This document shows, one piece after another, positions 50,865-58,820 of a stretch of DNA of 64,000 nt. Position 1 is the stretch's first letter. The number at the start of each line of letters is the position of its first letter. The notes under the pieces are model-generated. The model did not search any database, was not told the DNA's origin, and saw only the letters and a list, made by a program, of their open reading frames with translations. The stretch spans positions 200,219-264,218 of the forward strand of contig JAHDVH010000002.1 of NCBI GenBank assembly GCA_023382385.1, read 5' to 3'. The position numbers were made by a program, and so were the translations under genes. Source of the stretch: a bacterium (GTDB lineage: Bacteria; Electryoneota; RPQS01).

Positions 50865-51461
50865 TCAAGGATAGAGTTTGCGAATTGATCCGAGCGACGA
50901 TTCAACAGCACGAGCTTCGTCGGCCCACATCGCGCGCGGTACGGTGTAATCCAAGCTCACCGGTTCGTCGGCATGCAGGATAATTTTCAAATGCACCAGC
51001 GACTCGCTGATGCCCATGATCTGCAGCGCCTCCACCCCGCCGAGCGACAGCCACGCCTCTGAGAACTGCGCTTCCGCTCGCTGCGAGCGATAAACTCGTG
51101 CGACTTCACCCGCCCACGGGATAAAGTTCGCGCCGAGATCCACTGCTTTGGAAAATGTGCTGACAAGCAATAACGGGCCGCCACCTTCGCGCCGAAAGGC
51201 CGAGACAGGTGCAAGCCCCAGCTCACTGGTATCCCGCGCTGCGACGCTGATCAGCGTCTCGAACATCTCTCCCTCCAACGGCACCCATCCCTTTGGTACC
51301 CGGAATGCGATTCCGCCTGCCCGCGCAGAGTCTCCAAGCTTCGTGGTGTCTACCGTAAACTCAAGCTCCTCCCACACGCCTTCCCTCTTCTCAACTTTCT
51401 TGCCGGTGGAACAGGAAGAAATGAGCACAATCAGCGCGATAAAGAGCATGACGTGTTTCAT
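50865..51461 (-). CDS. Lipoprotein of unknown function
   Basis: 198 residues from ATG 51461; the longer frame upstream has no signal sequence in the right place. Lipoprotein signal MKHVMLFIALIVLISSCS, Cys17. The mature part has a segment FRVPKGWVPLEGEMFETLIS typical of surface proteins that resemble photosystem-II PsbP-like or DUF1795-type folds, and beta strands ending SSLGSIRKLYP. The family is not certain. It precedes the Bor-like lipoprotein with which it is probably co-transcribed. Confidence 0.7.
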   Translation of the reverse strand: MKHVMLFIALIVLISSCSTGKKVEKREGVWEELEFTVDTTKLGDSARAGGIAFRVPKGWVPLEGEMFETLISVAARDTSELGLAPVSAFRREGGGPLLLVSTFSKAVDLGANFIPWAGEVARVYRSQRAEAQFSEAWLSLGGVEALQIMGISESLVHLKIILHADEPVSLDYTVPRAMWADEARAVESSLGSIRKLYP

Positions 51462-51510
51462 GCAGCGAAGATAATACAAATCCGTAAGACCCGCAAGGGA
51501 AAACGAGAAA

Positions 51511-51536
51511 CGGGGCAAGTCTCTCGACTTGCCCCG
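51511..51536 (-). terminator. Terminator of the thioester-domain T9SS gene
   Basis: CGGGGCAAGT / ACTTGCCCCG, 10-bp stem with a 6-base loop; minus-strand read continues TTTCTCGTTTTCC. It lies about 50 bases past the stop at 51586. A related GGGGCAAG hairpin lies after the next T9SS gene (53532-53567). Confidence 0.7.
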
Positions 51537-51585
51537 CATCATCAACAAAGCCTTCGCGGGTCTTGGACCCCGCGATGACTCACGC

Positions 51586-53202
51586 TTACTTCAGGAGCAC
51601 CATCTTCTTCTGAGCCGTGAACGAACCTGCCGTCAAACGATACAGGTAGACACCTGACGTCAGATTGCCGCCGTCGAAGTTCACCGTGTACGAACCAGCA
51701 CTCAACGTGCCGTTCACCAGCGTTGCTACTTCCTGACCAGCGATGTTGTAAATCGACAAGGTCACGTTCGCGGATTCCATCAAGTCAAAGCGAATCGACG
51801 TCTCGGGGTTGAACGGGTTCGGATAGTTCTGATACAACGCAAACTCCGACACCACACTGCCGCCCGAACGCGGCGTCGCGGACGCCGTCGCCAGCACTTC
51901 GCGCTCGCCGGAAATCGTCACGCTCGCCAGTTCATACACGTAGGTTACGCCGCTGGTGACATTGGCATCGAAGTAGGAGTAGCTTGAGCCGATAGCGCTG
52001 TTGGCTGCGGATACTTGCTCAACCAACACACCATTACGTGAGAGTTCGAAGCGATCCAGTTCGGATTCGGAAGAGGTCCGCCAGGCCACGGTGATGCCAT
52101 GCGCACCGGCCGTCGCCGTAAACGATGCCAATTCCACAGGCAGGAAGCTGTCGCCCGGGATATCCAGAACTTCACACACTTCACAGCGGTCGCCGCTGAT
52201 CAGCACCAGAATCTGCGAGGCAGAACCCGGGCACGGCTCGAGCTTCAACGGCCAGATGCCGTCGGAGCAGACCTGCAAACGCACATCCGAATACGAATCG
52301 CTGACCGGCTGGCTGATGCAGACATGCACCTGACCGAGGGCATCGGTGAATTCGCCGGTCGTGCTGAGCGCGCCGATATTGTTCAACTCTGCAAGATCAA
52401 CCCAAACGCCGGAAACAGACGTATTACCAACGCTCAGCGCGTAGGCGCCGCGCACCAAAGTAATCGTCGCGCAAATCGTCGCCGTGCCGCCTTCAATCAC
52501 CACAGGATCCGTGGCGATGAGGAACTGGTCGCCGCAATTCACAACGTTCTTGGCAACACCCGTCGGATTCAAGCTCGGATCGTAGCCCAACGCGTCCAAC
52601 ACAACCAAATTGGCCGGACTGTTGTTCAACGGGTCGTTGTTGAACACGGTGTTGACATACGGATAGACCGGAGCGTCGCCCACATTGGGATAGCCGCGTC
52701 CATCGTTAATGTTTACGTACGGAATGCCGTTATTCGGGCCGCCGCTACGGTCGGTCGAGAGCTTCCAAATCGAAAGCTGCTTGATCCGGTCGGTCTGAGC
52801 GTCCACCGCGTCGTACGTGGAGAAGATCCACGCGACAGCGGGAATCACAGCGGGGTAGGTATTGTCGACCACACACGGATCGATCTGAACACAATACGGA
52901 TGGAGGTTCAGCGTGTGGTTCAAGTCTGTGCAGTAGGTGTAGAACGTATCCGGCAGGCTGGCGCAGTTCGTGGTTGTGAAGCACATCGAAGACAAGCGGA
53001 AATTAGTGCTTCCCCCGGGGAACAGCGTAATGCTGGCGTGCGGGCCGTACACGTAGCTCTGGAAATCCACAATGCACTGGTCGTCCAAAGCGATGACCGG
53101 ACCGCGTTCTTCATCAGCCACGATCGGCGCGTTCACCTCAAGCGAAGCAAGGGCCGCCGTTGCCATCAAGAGAACTACGAAAACTCGGATCATTTTCATC
53201 AT
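51586..53202 (-). CDS. T9SS-exported protein with a thioester-domain-like region
   Basis: 538 residues. Signal peptide (1-19). Residues 85-150 resemble the thioester domains of Gram-positive adhesins: Cys91 in TFYTYCTDLN and Gln142 in RIKQLSIWKL, matching the YC[TIV]D and Q-x-A/S-I-W positions whose side chains form the isopeptide-like thioester. The middle is beta-rich and carries several Cys pairs. Then a fibronectin-like module (SFTATAGAHGITVAWRTSS), and the sorting domain YQNYPNPFNPETSIRFDL to KKMVLLK. The last 100 residues are almost identical, DNA included, to those of the next T9SS gene. Likely a surface protein that may attach covalently to a target; this is inference. Confidence 0.8.
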   Translation of the reverse strand: MMKMIRVFVVLLMATAALASLEVNAPIVADEERGPVIALDDQCIVDFQSYVYGPHASITLFPGGSTNFRLSSMCFTTTNCASLPDTFYTYCTDLNHTLNLHPYCVQIDPCVVDNTYPAVIPAVAWIFSTYDAVDAQTDRIKQLSIWKLSTDRSGGPNNGIPYVNINDGRGYPNVGDAPVYPYVNTVFNNDPLNNSPANLVVLDALGYDPSLNPTGVAKNVVNCGDQFLIATDPVVIEGGTATICATITLVRGAYALSVGNTSVSGVWVDLAELNNIGALSTTGEFTDALGQVHVCISQPVSDSYSDVRLQVCSDGIWPLKLEPCPGSASQILVLISGDRCEVCEVLDIPGDSFLPVELASFTATAGAHGITVAWRTSSESELDRFELSRNGVLVEQVSAANSAIGSSYSYFDANVTSGVTYVYELASVTISGEREVLATASATPRSGGSVVSEFALYQNYPNPFNPETSIRFDLMESANVTLSIYNIAGQEVATLVNGTLSAGSYTVNFDGGNLTSGVYLYRLTAGSFTAQKKMVLLK

Positions 53203-53609
53203 TTGATTCCTTTTGCAGTCTATATCAATCTATCAATTACAATCCGTTACACACAAAAACACACTCCCCGCCTAAGAGGGGAATACATCCCAAATCTATA
53301 ACAACCTCCAACGAATGTCAAGTGACTAACTCCTACTCGTGAAATAATCCGCGTTTTCCGCAAATTCAACACGACCGAGGCTTGATGAAACCTTCAGATT
53401 GTAAGCAGTTGATTCAATTAAGAATCCCGCTCGTACTCAAAGAAGAACTTAAATATCAGCTGGTAATTTGCTCTTGGACAAAGCAAAACTGACCCATCCC
53501 TCCTTTGTGCAACTCCTCTCCTCGAAGGAAGGGCAGACGGGGCAAGCCATAAGACTTGCCCCGTGCCTTCCAGTTAACCTTTCGACCGAGCGACTCCCAA
53601 TATGCAGAA
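53203..53609. other. Intergenic region between two T9SS genes
   Basis: 407 bases, mostly AT-rich. It contains the upstream region of the 51586 gene (AAGGAATC ribosome site before the start) and the terminator of the CHRD gene at 53532-53567. I found no promoter of good quality and no coding sequence. Confidence 0.5.
53532..53567 (-). terminator. Terminator of the CHRD T9SS gene
   Basis: ACGGGGCAAG / CTTGCCCCGT with an 8-base loop, extended by GGCA/TGCC around one bulged base. It is about 45 bases past the stop. The T-tract on the minus strand is weak. Confidence 0.65.
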
Positions 53610-55214
53610 CTACTTGAGTAGCACCATCTTCTTCTGCGCCGTGAACGAACCTGCCGTCAAACGATACAGGTAGACACCCGAAGTCAGATTGCCGCCGTCG
53701 AAGTTCACCGTGTGCGAACCAGCACTCAACGTGCCGTTCACCAGCGTTGCTACTTCCTGACCGGCGATGTTGTAAATCGACAAGGTCACGTTCGCCGATT
53801 CCATCAAGTCAAAGCGAATCGACGTCTCGGGGTTGAACGGGTTCGGATAGTTCTGATACAACGCAAACTCCGACACCACACTGCCGCCCGAACGCGGCGT
53901 CGCGGACGCCGTCGCCAGCACTTCGCGCGTGCCATCCAGATTCACGGCCACAAGAGTATAGGAATATGTGACTCCGTTCTGCGCCGTCTCGTCCGTCCAA
54001 GAGTAACTTGCGCCGGTCGAGGAATTGTGCGCGGCCGACGATTGAAGCAGACTTCCGTCGCGCTGCACTTCAAAGCGGTCGAGATTTGATTCGGACGCGG
54101 TGCTCCACTGGAGCTGCACTTGATTGTCACCAGCAATCGCGGAGAAGTCGTTCAACTCAACCGGCAGAATGAAGTCCAGCGTGACACAGATGCAGCCATC
54201 GCCGCGAATTTCCAGCCAGAAGACGCCGTTTGTAATCTGCCACTCTCCACCGAAGAACTCCTGAATATAGGTGGACGGATCGCAATCCACATCACACGGA
54301 TTTGAGCAGCCCAGCCGCTTGGTAACCACCGGATATTGGCCGGGAGCCAGATTGAAGACACGAATCCGCGAACTGCGGTCGGGACAAAGCGCAATACACA
54401 TCGAGACTCCGACATCAGTCACCGCATCGAAGTTTGCATCTTCAGGGATGCAGATTTCGACAATCTGCCCGCGGATCTCACCGCCGGGGTAAGTCGAAGT
54501 ATGCGCGTTCACATACAGCAGGTCAGTATGGAACTGGGTGACGTTGCCTGCAGCAAGTGCCCACGAACCGAATGCGCCGGTATTAGAGAGATTCAGGAGG
54601 CCGTGCACAACCCCGCCATTCGTTCCTGCAGGAGCGGCATGAATATGTGCGGCAGTCACATCGCCCGTCAGCCCGCTCCACTTGATGGCATAATCCAGCG
54701 CAGTTTCCGTGCTGTTCAGGTCGAACCAGCCGAAGCCGACACCTGTCGCTGGATTGGGCGGAACCTCTTGCTGACCGCTCAAGAGCGCCACGCGGGTTCC
54801 GCGAGTTAAAATCTGCCCGCGAATGTCGCCGCCGGGATTGACATCTGTGTGGATGTTTACATAGAGGCCGTGCGCGTTCAAGCTGGCTATCTGTGCAGGG
54901 GTCAATCCAGCCCATACACCGTTGGCGCCCGTAGCGGTCAGGTTTTGCAGCGGATGCAGCACTCCGCCATTGACTCCCACGCCGCCCGTGTGAATGTGTC
55001 CATTCGTCAAGTTGCCGGTCAGGCCACTGTACCACAGCACATAGTGGAGGTCGTTCCCAATCAGTTCAAACCTGCCGATTCCCGAACCAACGCTTCCCGT
55101 CGGCGGGTTTTCCTGCGCACCATTCAGGTAGGTGAAGTGGGTGTACGGCCCCGCGAGGACGCTCAAGGCCGAAAACAGGACTCCGGCAAACAATAGTGTC
55201 AATTTACGGTACAT
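53610..55214 (-). CDS. T9SS-exported protein with two CHRD domains
   Basis: 534 residues. Signal peptide to about residue 21. CHRD domain 1 at about 25-135 (TYLNGAQENPPTGS, GHIHTGGVGVNGGVLHPL, GLYVNIHTDVNPGGDIRGQI) and CHRD domain 2 at about 145-255 (LLSGQQEVPPNPATG, AHIHAAPAGTNGGVVHGL, YVNAHTSTYPGGEIRGQI). CHRD is the chordin domain, found in many bacterial extracellular proteins with unknown function. A Cys-containing linker (270-350), a fibronectin-like module and the sorting domain (YPNPFNPETSIRFDL to KKMVLLK) follow. The upstream region has an inverted repeat GTTGAC/GTCAAC at 55251-55269. Confidence 0.87.
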   Translation of the reverse strand: MYRKLTLLFAGVLFSALSVLAGPYTHFTYLNGAQENPPTGSVGSGIGRFELIGNDLHYVLWYSGLTGNLTNGHIHTGGVGVNGGVLHPLQNLTATGANGVWAGLTPAQIASLNAHGLYVNIHTDVNPGGDIRGQILTRGTRVALLSGQQEVPPNPATGVGFGWFDLNSTETALDYAIKWSGLTGDVTAAHIHAAPAGTNGGVVHGLLNLSNTGAFGSWALAAGNVTQFHTDLLYVNAHTSTYPGGEIRGQIVEICIPEDANFDAVTDVGVSMCIALCPDRSSRIRVFNLAPGQYPVVTKRLGCSNPCDVDCDPSTYIQEFFGGEWQITNGVFWLEIRGDGCICVTLDFILPVELNDFSAIAGDNQVQLQWSTASESNLDRFEVQRDGSLLQSSAAHNSSTGASYSWTDETAQNGVTYSYTLVAVNLDGTREVLATASATPRSGGSVVSEFALYQNYPNPFNPETSIRFDLMESANVTLSIYNIAGQEVATLVNGTLSAGSHTVNFDGGNLTSGVYLYRLTAGSFTAQKKMVLLK

Positions 55215-55250
55215 AGTTGCTCCTCGGGCTTTCGATACCTGTCATTTAAA

Positions 55251-55269
55251 GTTGACCAATTCTGTCAAC
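55251..55269. promoter_or_regulatory. Inverted repeat upstream of the CHRD gene
   Basis: GTTGAC / GTCAAC with a 7-base spacer, about 40-55 bases before the start at 55214. On the minus strand it contains TTGACA. Candidate regulator site or -35 region. Confidence 0.35.
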
Positions 55270-55455
55270 TTATTATAACATTGATGCCGCATCGAAGCAA
55301 GACTTGGAGACTCGAAATCACTGTAGAGTGCGCGCCACGCACCGTGTTTAACTCAAGCAGAAACAAGCGAACGGCAGGGACATTTCTGCCACTGCATTGG
55401 TGCTTCCTCTCCTGCCTTTATTGCTCTTGGTTTTTCGTTGTTTAGAAACAAGAAA

Positions 55456-55483
55456 GCGGGGCGAACCCAAAGGCTCGCCCCGC
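55456..55483 (-). terminator. Terminator of the PPC/P-domain T9SS gene
   Basis: GCGGGGCGA / TCGCCCCGC, 9-bp stem with a 10-base loop; minus-strand read continues TTTCTTGTTTC. It lies about 55 bases past the stop. Confidence 0.65.
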
Positions 55484-55536
55484 CATATCCGACTGTCGCC
55501 GTAACGGGATTCAAGACCCGCAACGGTCAATCTTCA

Positions 55537-58173
55537 TTACTTCAGCAACAACATCTTGTGCTGCGCGCTGAAGCCGTTAGCTTCCATCTTGTACAGATAG
55601 AGGCCGCTCGACAGACCAGCCGCATCGAACGATACGACATGACGGCCCGCGTTCATCGTTCCGTTCACCAATTCGGCGACCTTTTGACCCATCACGTTGT
55701 AAACCGTGAGGCTCACCTGACCGGCTTCCACCAAGTCAAAGGAGATGTTCGTCGTCGGGTTGAACGGGTTCGGGTAGTTCTGATACAACGCATACTCACT
55801 GACAACACCAGCGCCACCCTGCGGAGTCGCCTCAAGCGAGCCGAGCAATTCGCGGCCGCCGTTGACGTCCACAGCATACAGGCTGTATTGATAGGCAAGA
55901 CCGTTGGTCAGGCCATTGTCGGTCCACGAGTAGTTGGCACCCGTCGCGCTGTTGGTCGCATCAATCGTGGCAACCATCGCGCCGTTGCGCTCGACCACGA
56001 ACGCGTCGTTGTCCGACTCGGAAGCCGTCACCCAGTTCAGCGTGACATTGCCGTCACCTGCAACTGCCGTGAAGCTTGACAGCTCAACACTCAGGATGAT
56101 ATCGTAGCTGATGTTGAGGCTGACGCAGTGCACGTAGCCCGTGTCACCGGCCGCATCATCAAAGATATAGAGTTCCCAGATTCCGAGGGCATTGAAGCCG
56201 TCCGCACCTGCGAGGGCTTCGGCGGGGATGAAGCTGCCGTTAAACGGCGCCACACCTGAAGCAATCGGGGTCACGGCTTCGTCGTCCAGCGTCGTCACCC
56301 AGAAGTTGTCGCCACTGCTTCCGACATCTTCGAAGAGCGTCAGCGTGTCCTGCCACGGGGTGATCAGGTAAACATCAAGGTCGCCGTCGAAGGTGTGCGT
56401 AATCGCGAGGCACACATCGAGATCGGTGATTTGATACTGCTGTTCCACATTGAAGAAGAACGACGACGGGCCAGAAGAGGCACCGGCACCGAACGGAATC
56501 TTGCCCAGGCAGGTTCCCTGCACCTGAGCGAGGTTCGGACCGGACACATCGGGGCACGGGCATTCGAACTGACCGCAGACGGTGGTCAACGAATACTGTG
56601 ACTGACCTGCAGCCACGTAGCGATCCACGGCAATCCAACCGCCGGGCCACGGGGTGCAACCACCGAATGTGGCAGCGGCGAAGAAGGAACCAGCCGGGGT
56701 GGTGCACAGACCGGCGGCAGTCGTCGCCACACGGAAGGCCACCGTTGATGGCGGATAGACGGAGCAGTCCGCGCCGTCACGGATAATCACGGTCATGGTC
56801 TGGCTGCCGGTCGTGGCCGGAACATACCAGTAATCACGCTCGGTACCCGGGCAGAGCACGCCGTAATAGGTGTAGTTGCAATCCAGCGAGAGGATATTGG
56901 CAGCGTCAGCACACGTGCCGTTCGGCTCCATTTCCAGCGGCGTTCCGCACGGCTGAAGCGTGGAGCACTCGACAGGGTTGGTCGTGCACGGGCCAAGGCT
57001 CGTCACCTTTAGCACGTAATCGTTGACGTTGTAGTTATACACCTTGATGTAGTAGGTGCCGGGATTCAGACAGAAAGCCTTCAACGCGTCAAAGGAGCAG
57101 CCGCCATCGTCGTCACCGCCGATGGAATCGCTGCAGCTCGACCACAGCGAGAAGCGGCCGTCCACAGCGCCCAACGGGGCGGCGGTGTTGCTCGGATACA
57201 GACCGGAGATGCAGTGACCGGCTTCGCGGCCGCCGACAAAGATTCGTACAGAGTCAACTTGAGAAAGCGTAAAGCTGTACCAGTCGGGAGTCGTCGTCGC
57301 AGAGATGTAAGCGCTGTCACCCAGCACGGAATCGCCGACTGCGAGAGCCTGGGCAGTCTGGCACGTTGCATGTGCAACACCGCTCTCGCCGACCGGGCAC
57401 TCGATCAGCGAAATGGAGAACTCATAGGGATCAACTATGCCTGCCGTCGAAGCCGACGTGCCGACATGGATCCAATACTGAACACCTGCGGTCAGGGTGA
57501 CACGCAGATAGGTCACGCGGCTGGCAGGTTCATTGCAGTCCGTTGCAACCGTTCCCGACGAGAAGCCGACGCTGGTCGCACCGGCACAGCAGGAGCCGCT
57601 CATGACACGAATTGCGGCCACCGCGGCCGTCGCACCCGTGCGCGACGCGCGCAAGAAGTAATAGCCCGAAACCGACGGGGTAATCGTGTAGTACACTTCG
57701 TTGTACGGAGAGGCCGCGCCGACGGAGCACTCATTGTCTCCGTCCAGCACGCCGGTATCCGAATAGGTCTGGCCGTAGCTCAGCGGCGGAATGACCGTCG
57801 CGTCGGCACAATTGCCCGCCGTATCCACACCGCCCTGATCCAGATTTCCACCTTCGTCACGAACTTCGGGCGTAAAAGCCGACCAGCTCATGGTTGCGGA
57901 AAGGTCATTCAGTTCGGTCAGTTCGGCAGCCGTGGCGATTCCGAGCACCGCACGCTCGAACAGCGCGTGATAGCGGACCTTCATGGCTTCATACGCGGCA
58001 ATGTCGTCAACCGTTGCCTCGGTTGTCAATGCCGGATGCACAGGCGGCGCCACTTGCAGAACAGGCTGGACACCCGCCGGCAGACTTGCTTCACCCTTGT
58101 CGGATTTCACCGTTTCCGCGTAGGCCAAACAGGCCACGGCGGCAAGTAAAATCAATACAATCAGTCTTTTCAT
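55537..58173 (-). CDS. T9SS-exported protein with pre-peptidase and proprotein-convertase P-domains
   Basis: 878 residues from ATG 58173 (AAGGAG upstream). Signal peptide MKRLIVLILLAAVACLAYAE. Three beta modules of pre-peptidase C-terminal (PPC) style follow at about 115-260, 265-410 and 415-545, recognisable by repeated EVYYTITPSVSGYYFLRAS and DWYSFTLSQVDSVRI strands. A P/homo-B domain spans about 565-720 (FDGDLDVYLITPWQDTLTLF, LGIWELYIFDDAAGDTG). Then a fibronectin-like module and the sorting domain YQNYPNPFNPTTNISFDL to KMLLLK. No protease domain is present although P-domains usually go with one. Cys-rich, probably disulfide-stabilised, surface-exposed. Confidence 0.85.
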   Translation of the reverse strand: MKRLIVLILLAAVACLAYAETVKSDKGEASLPAGVQPVLQVAPPVHPALTTEATVDDIAAYEAMKVRYHALFERAVLGIATAAELTELNDLSATMSWSAFTPEVRDEGGNLDQGGVDTAGNCADATVIPPLSYGQTYSDTGVLDGDNECSVGAASPYNEVYYTITPSVSGYYFLRASRTGATAAVAAIRVMSGSCCAGATSVGFSSGTVATDCNEPASRVTYLRVTLTAGVQYWIHVGTSASTAGIVDPYEFSISLIECPVGESGVAHATCQTAQALAVGDSVLGDSAYISATTTPDWYSFTLSQVDSVRIFVGGREAGHCISGLYPSNTAAPLGAVDGRFSLWSSCSDSIGGDDDGGCSFDALKAFCLNPGTYYIKVYNYNVNDYVLKVTSLGPCTTNPVECSTLQPCGTPLEMEPNGTCADAANILSLDCNYTYYGVLCPGTERDYWYVPATTGSQTMTVIIRDGADCSVYPPSTVAFRVATTAAGLCTTPAGSFFAAATFGGCTPWPGGWIAVDRYVAAGQSQYSLTTVCGQFECPCPDVSGPNLAQVQGTCLGKIPFGAGASSGPSSFFFNVEQQYQITDLDVCLAITHTFDGDLDVYLITPWQDTLTLFEDVGSSGDNFWVTTLDDEAVTPIASGVAPFNGSFIPAEALAGADGFNALGIWELYIFDDAAGDTGYVHCVSLNISYDIILSVELSSFTAVAGDGNVTLNWVTASESDNDAFVVERNGAMVATIDATNSATGANYSWTDNGLTNGLAYQYSLYAVDVNGGRELLGSLEATPQGGAGVVSEYALYQNYPNPFNPTTNISFDLVEAGQVSLTVYNVMGQKVAELVNGTMNAGRHVVSFDAAGLSSGLYLYKMEANGFSAQHKMLLLK

Positions 58174-58242
58174 ACTTTCTCCTTCAGGACATTTTTTCGT
58201 TGCGCGGCAACATTTTTCGCAGACTCCCACCTAATGACCATA

Positions 58243-58271
58243 AATATATTTAGCATACCGGCTGATGTCAA
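58243..58271 (-). promoter_or_regulatory. Promoter of the PPC/P-domain T9SS gene
   Basis: Minus strand TTGACA (58271-58266), 17-base spacer, TATATT (58248-58243). Perfect -35 and 5/6 -10. Confidence 0.7.
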
Positions 58272-58659
58272 TGGAGTCCGATTTCAAACTAAAAAAACTC
58301 TCGAACCAAGCTATTATGGGTCTGCAAAACTGACCCTATTACAAACAAGGGCATACACCATTTCAATTGTTCAACTCATCAGCAACAAACCGATGCAATC
58401 TGCACGAACTGGAGGCATTTGCTCTTCGGGAAAAGCAATCGGTAAGTGGAAGCAAATTCCTGAATGAATCCGGCATGGGTCAGGACAATTGTCGGTGATT
58501 CTTGAGGAACATGCTGGACATCAGCCGGAAGTCTATTCAAAACAACCCTTGATCTCGTTGGGAGATGAGTTGCAAGTATCAGCGGCTTTGTTAAGTAAAG
58601 TACTGGGTTTGGCTTAGGCTCTTTGCAGAGGTCTTGATCGAACTCTAAACCAAAAGAAG

Positions 58660-58687
58660 CGGCCCGTCAGAAAGGGATGACGGGCCG
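58660..58687. terminator. Isolated hairpin, terminator-like on the minus strand
   Basis: CGGCCCGTCA / TGACGGGCCG, perfect 10-bp stem with an 8-base loop. On the minus strand it is followed by CTTCTTTTGG. No gene ends nearby on either strand. Confidence 0.4.
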
Positions 58688-58782
58688 TCCAGGCGGATGC
58701 GGATCCCCGGGACCCACAACCCACTTTTTAGTCTGTTGCTTTCAATTCTAAGAGATTCCGTTCGAGAGTCAAGAGGCAGGAT

Positions 58783-58811
58783 TTGATTCTCGGGGTCGGG
58801 TTGGTTATTTT
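58783..58811 (+). promoter_or_regulatory. Promoter of the SpoIIE phosphatase gene, near-leaderless
   Basis: TTGATT (58783-58788), 17-base spacer, TATTTT (58806-58811). Transcription would begin near 58818, 0-5 bases before the ATG at 58821. No ribosome site is present. Confidence 0.5.
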
Positions 58812-58820
58812 GTGGCAAGT

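Larger units (their letters stand above)
55215..55536. other. Intergenic region between two T9SS genes
   Basis: 322 bases. It holds the inverted repeat GTTGAC (55251-55256) / GTCAAC (55264-55269), probably part of the CHRD gene control region, and the terminator of the next gene at 55456-55483. No coding sequence is supported. Confidence 0.5.
58174..58820. other. Divergent intergenic region between the P-domain and SpoIIE genes
   Basis: 647 bases. Contents: promoter of the leftward T9SS gene (58243-58271), an isolated hairpin (58660-58687) and the promoter of the rightward phosphatase gene (58783-58811). The 58300-58650 part is AT-rich and shows no convincing gene; a frame at 58234-58467 has no ribosome site. 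Confidence 0.5.

Noticed and set aside
58234-58467. 77-codon plus-strand frame
   Set aside because: It starts inside the promoter of the leftward gene, has no ribosome site, and resembles no family.
58621-58800. Possible tRNA near the hairpin at 58660
   Set aside because: A GATCGAAC word looked like a T-loop, but the flanking bases do not form the T-stem or acceptor stem.
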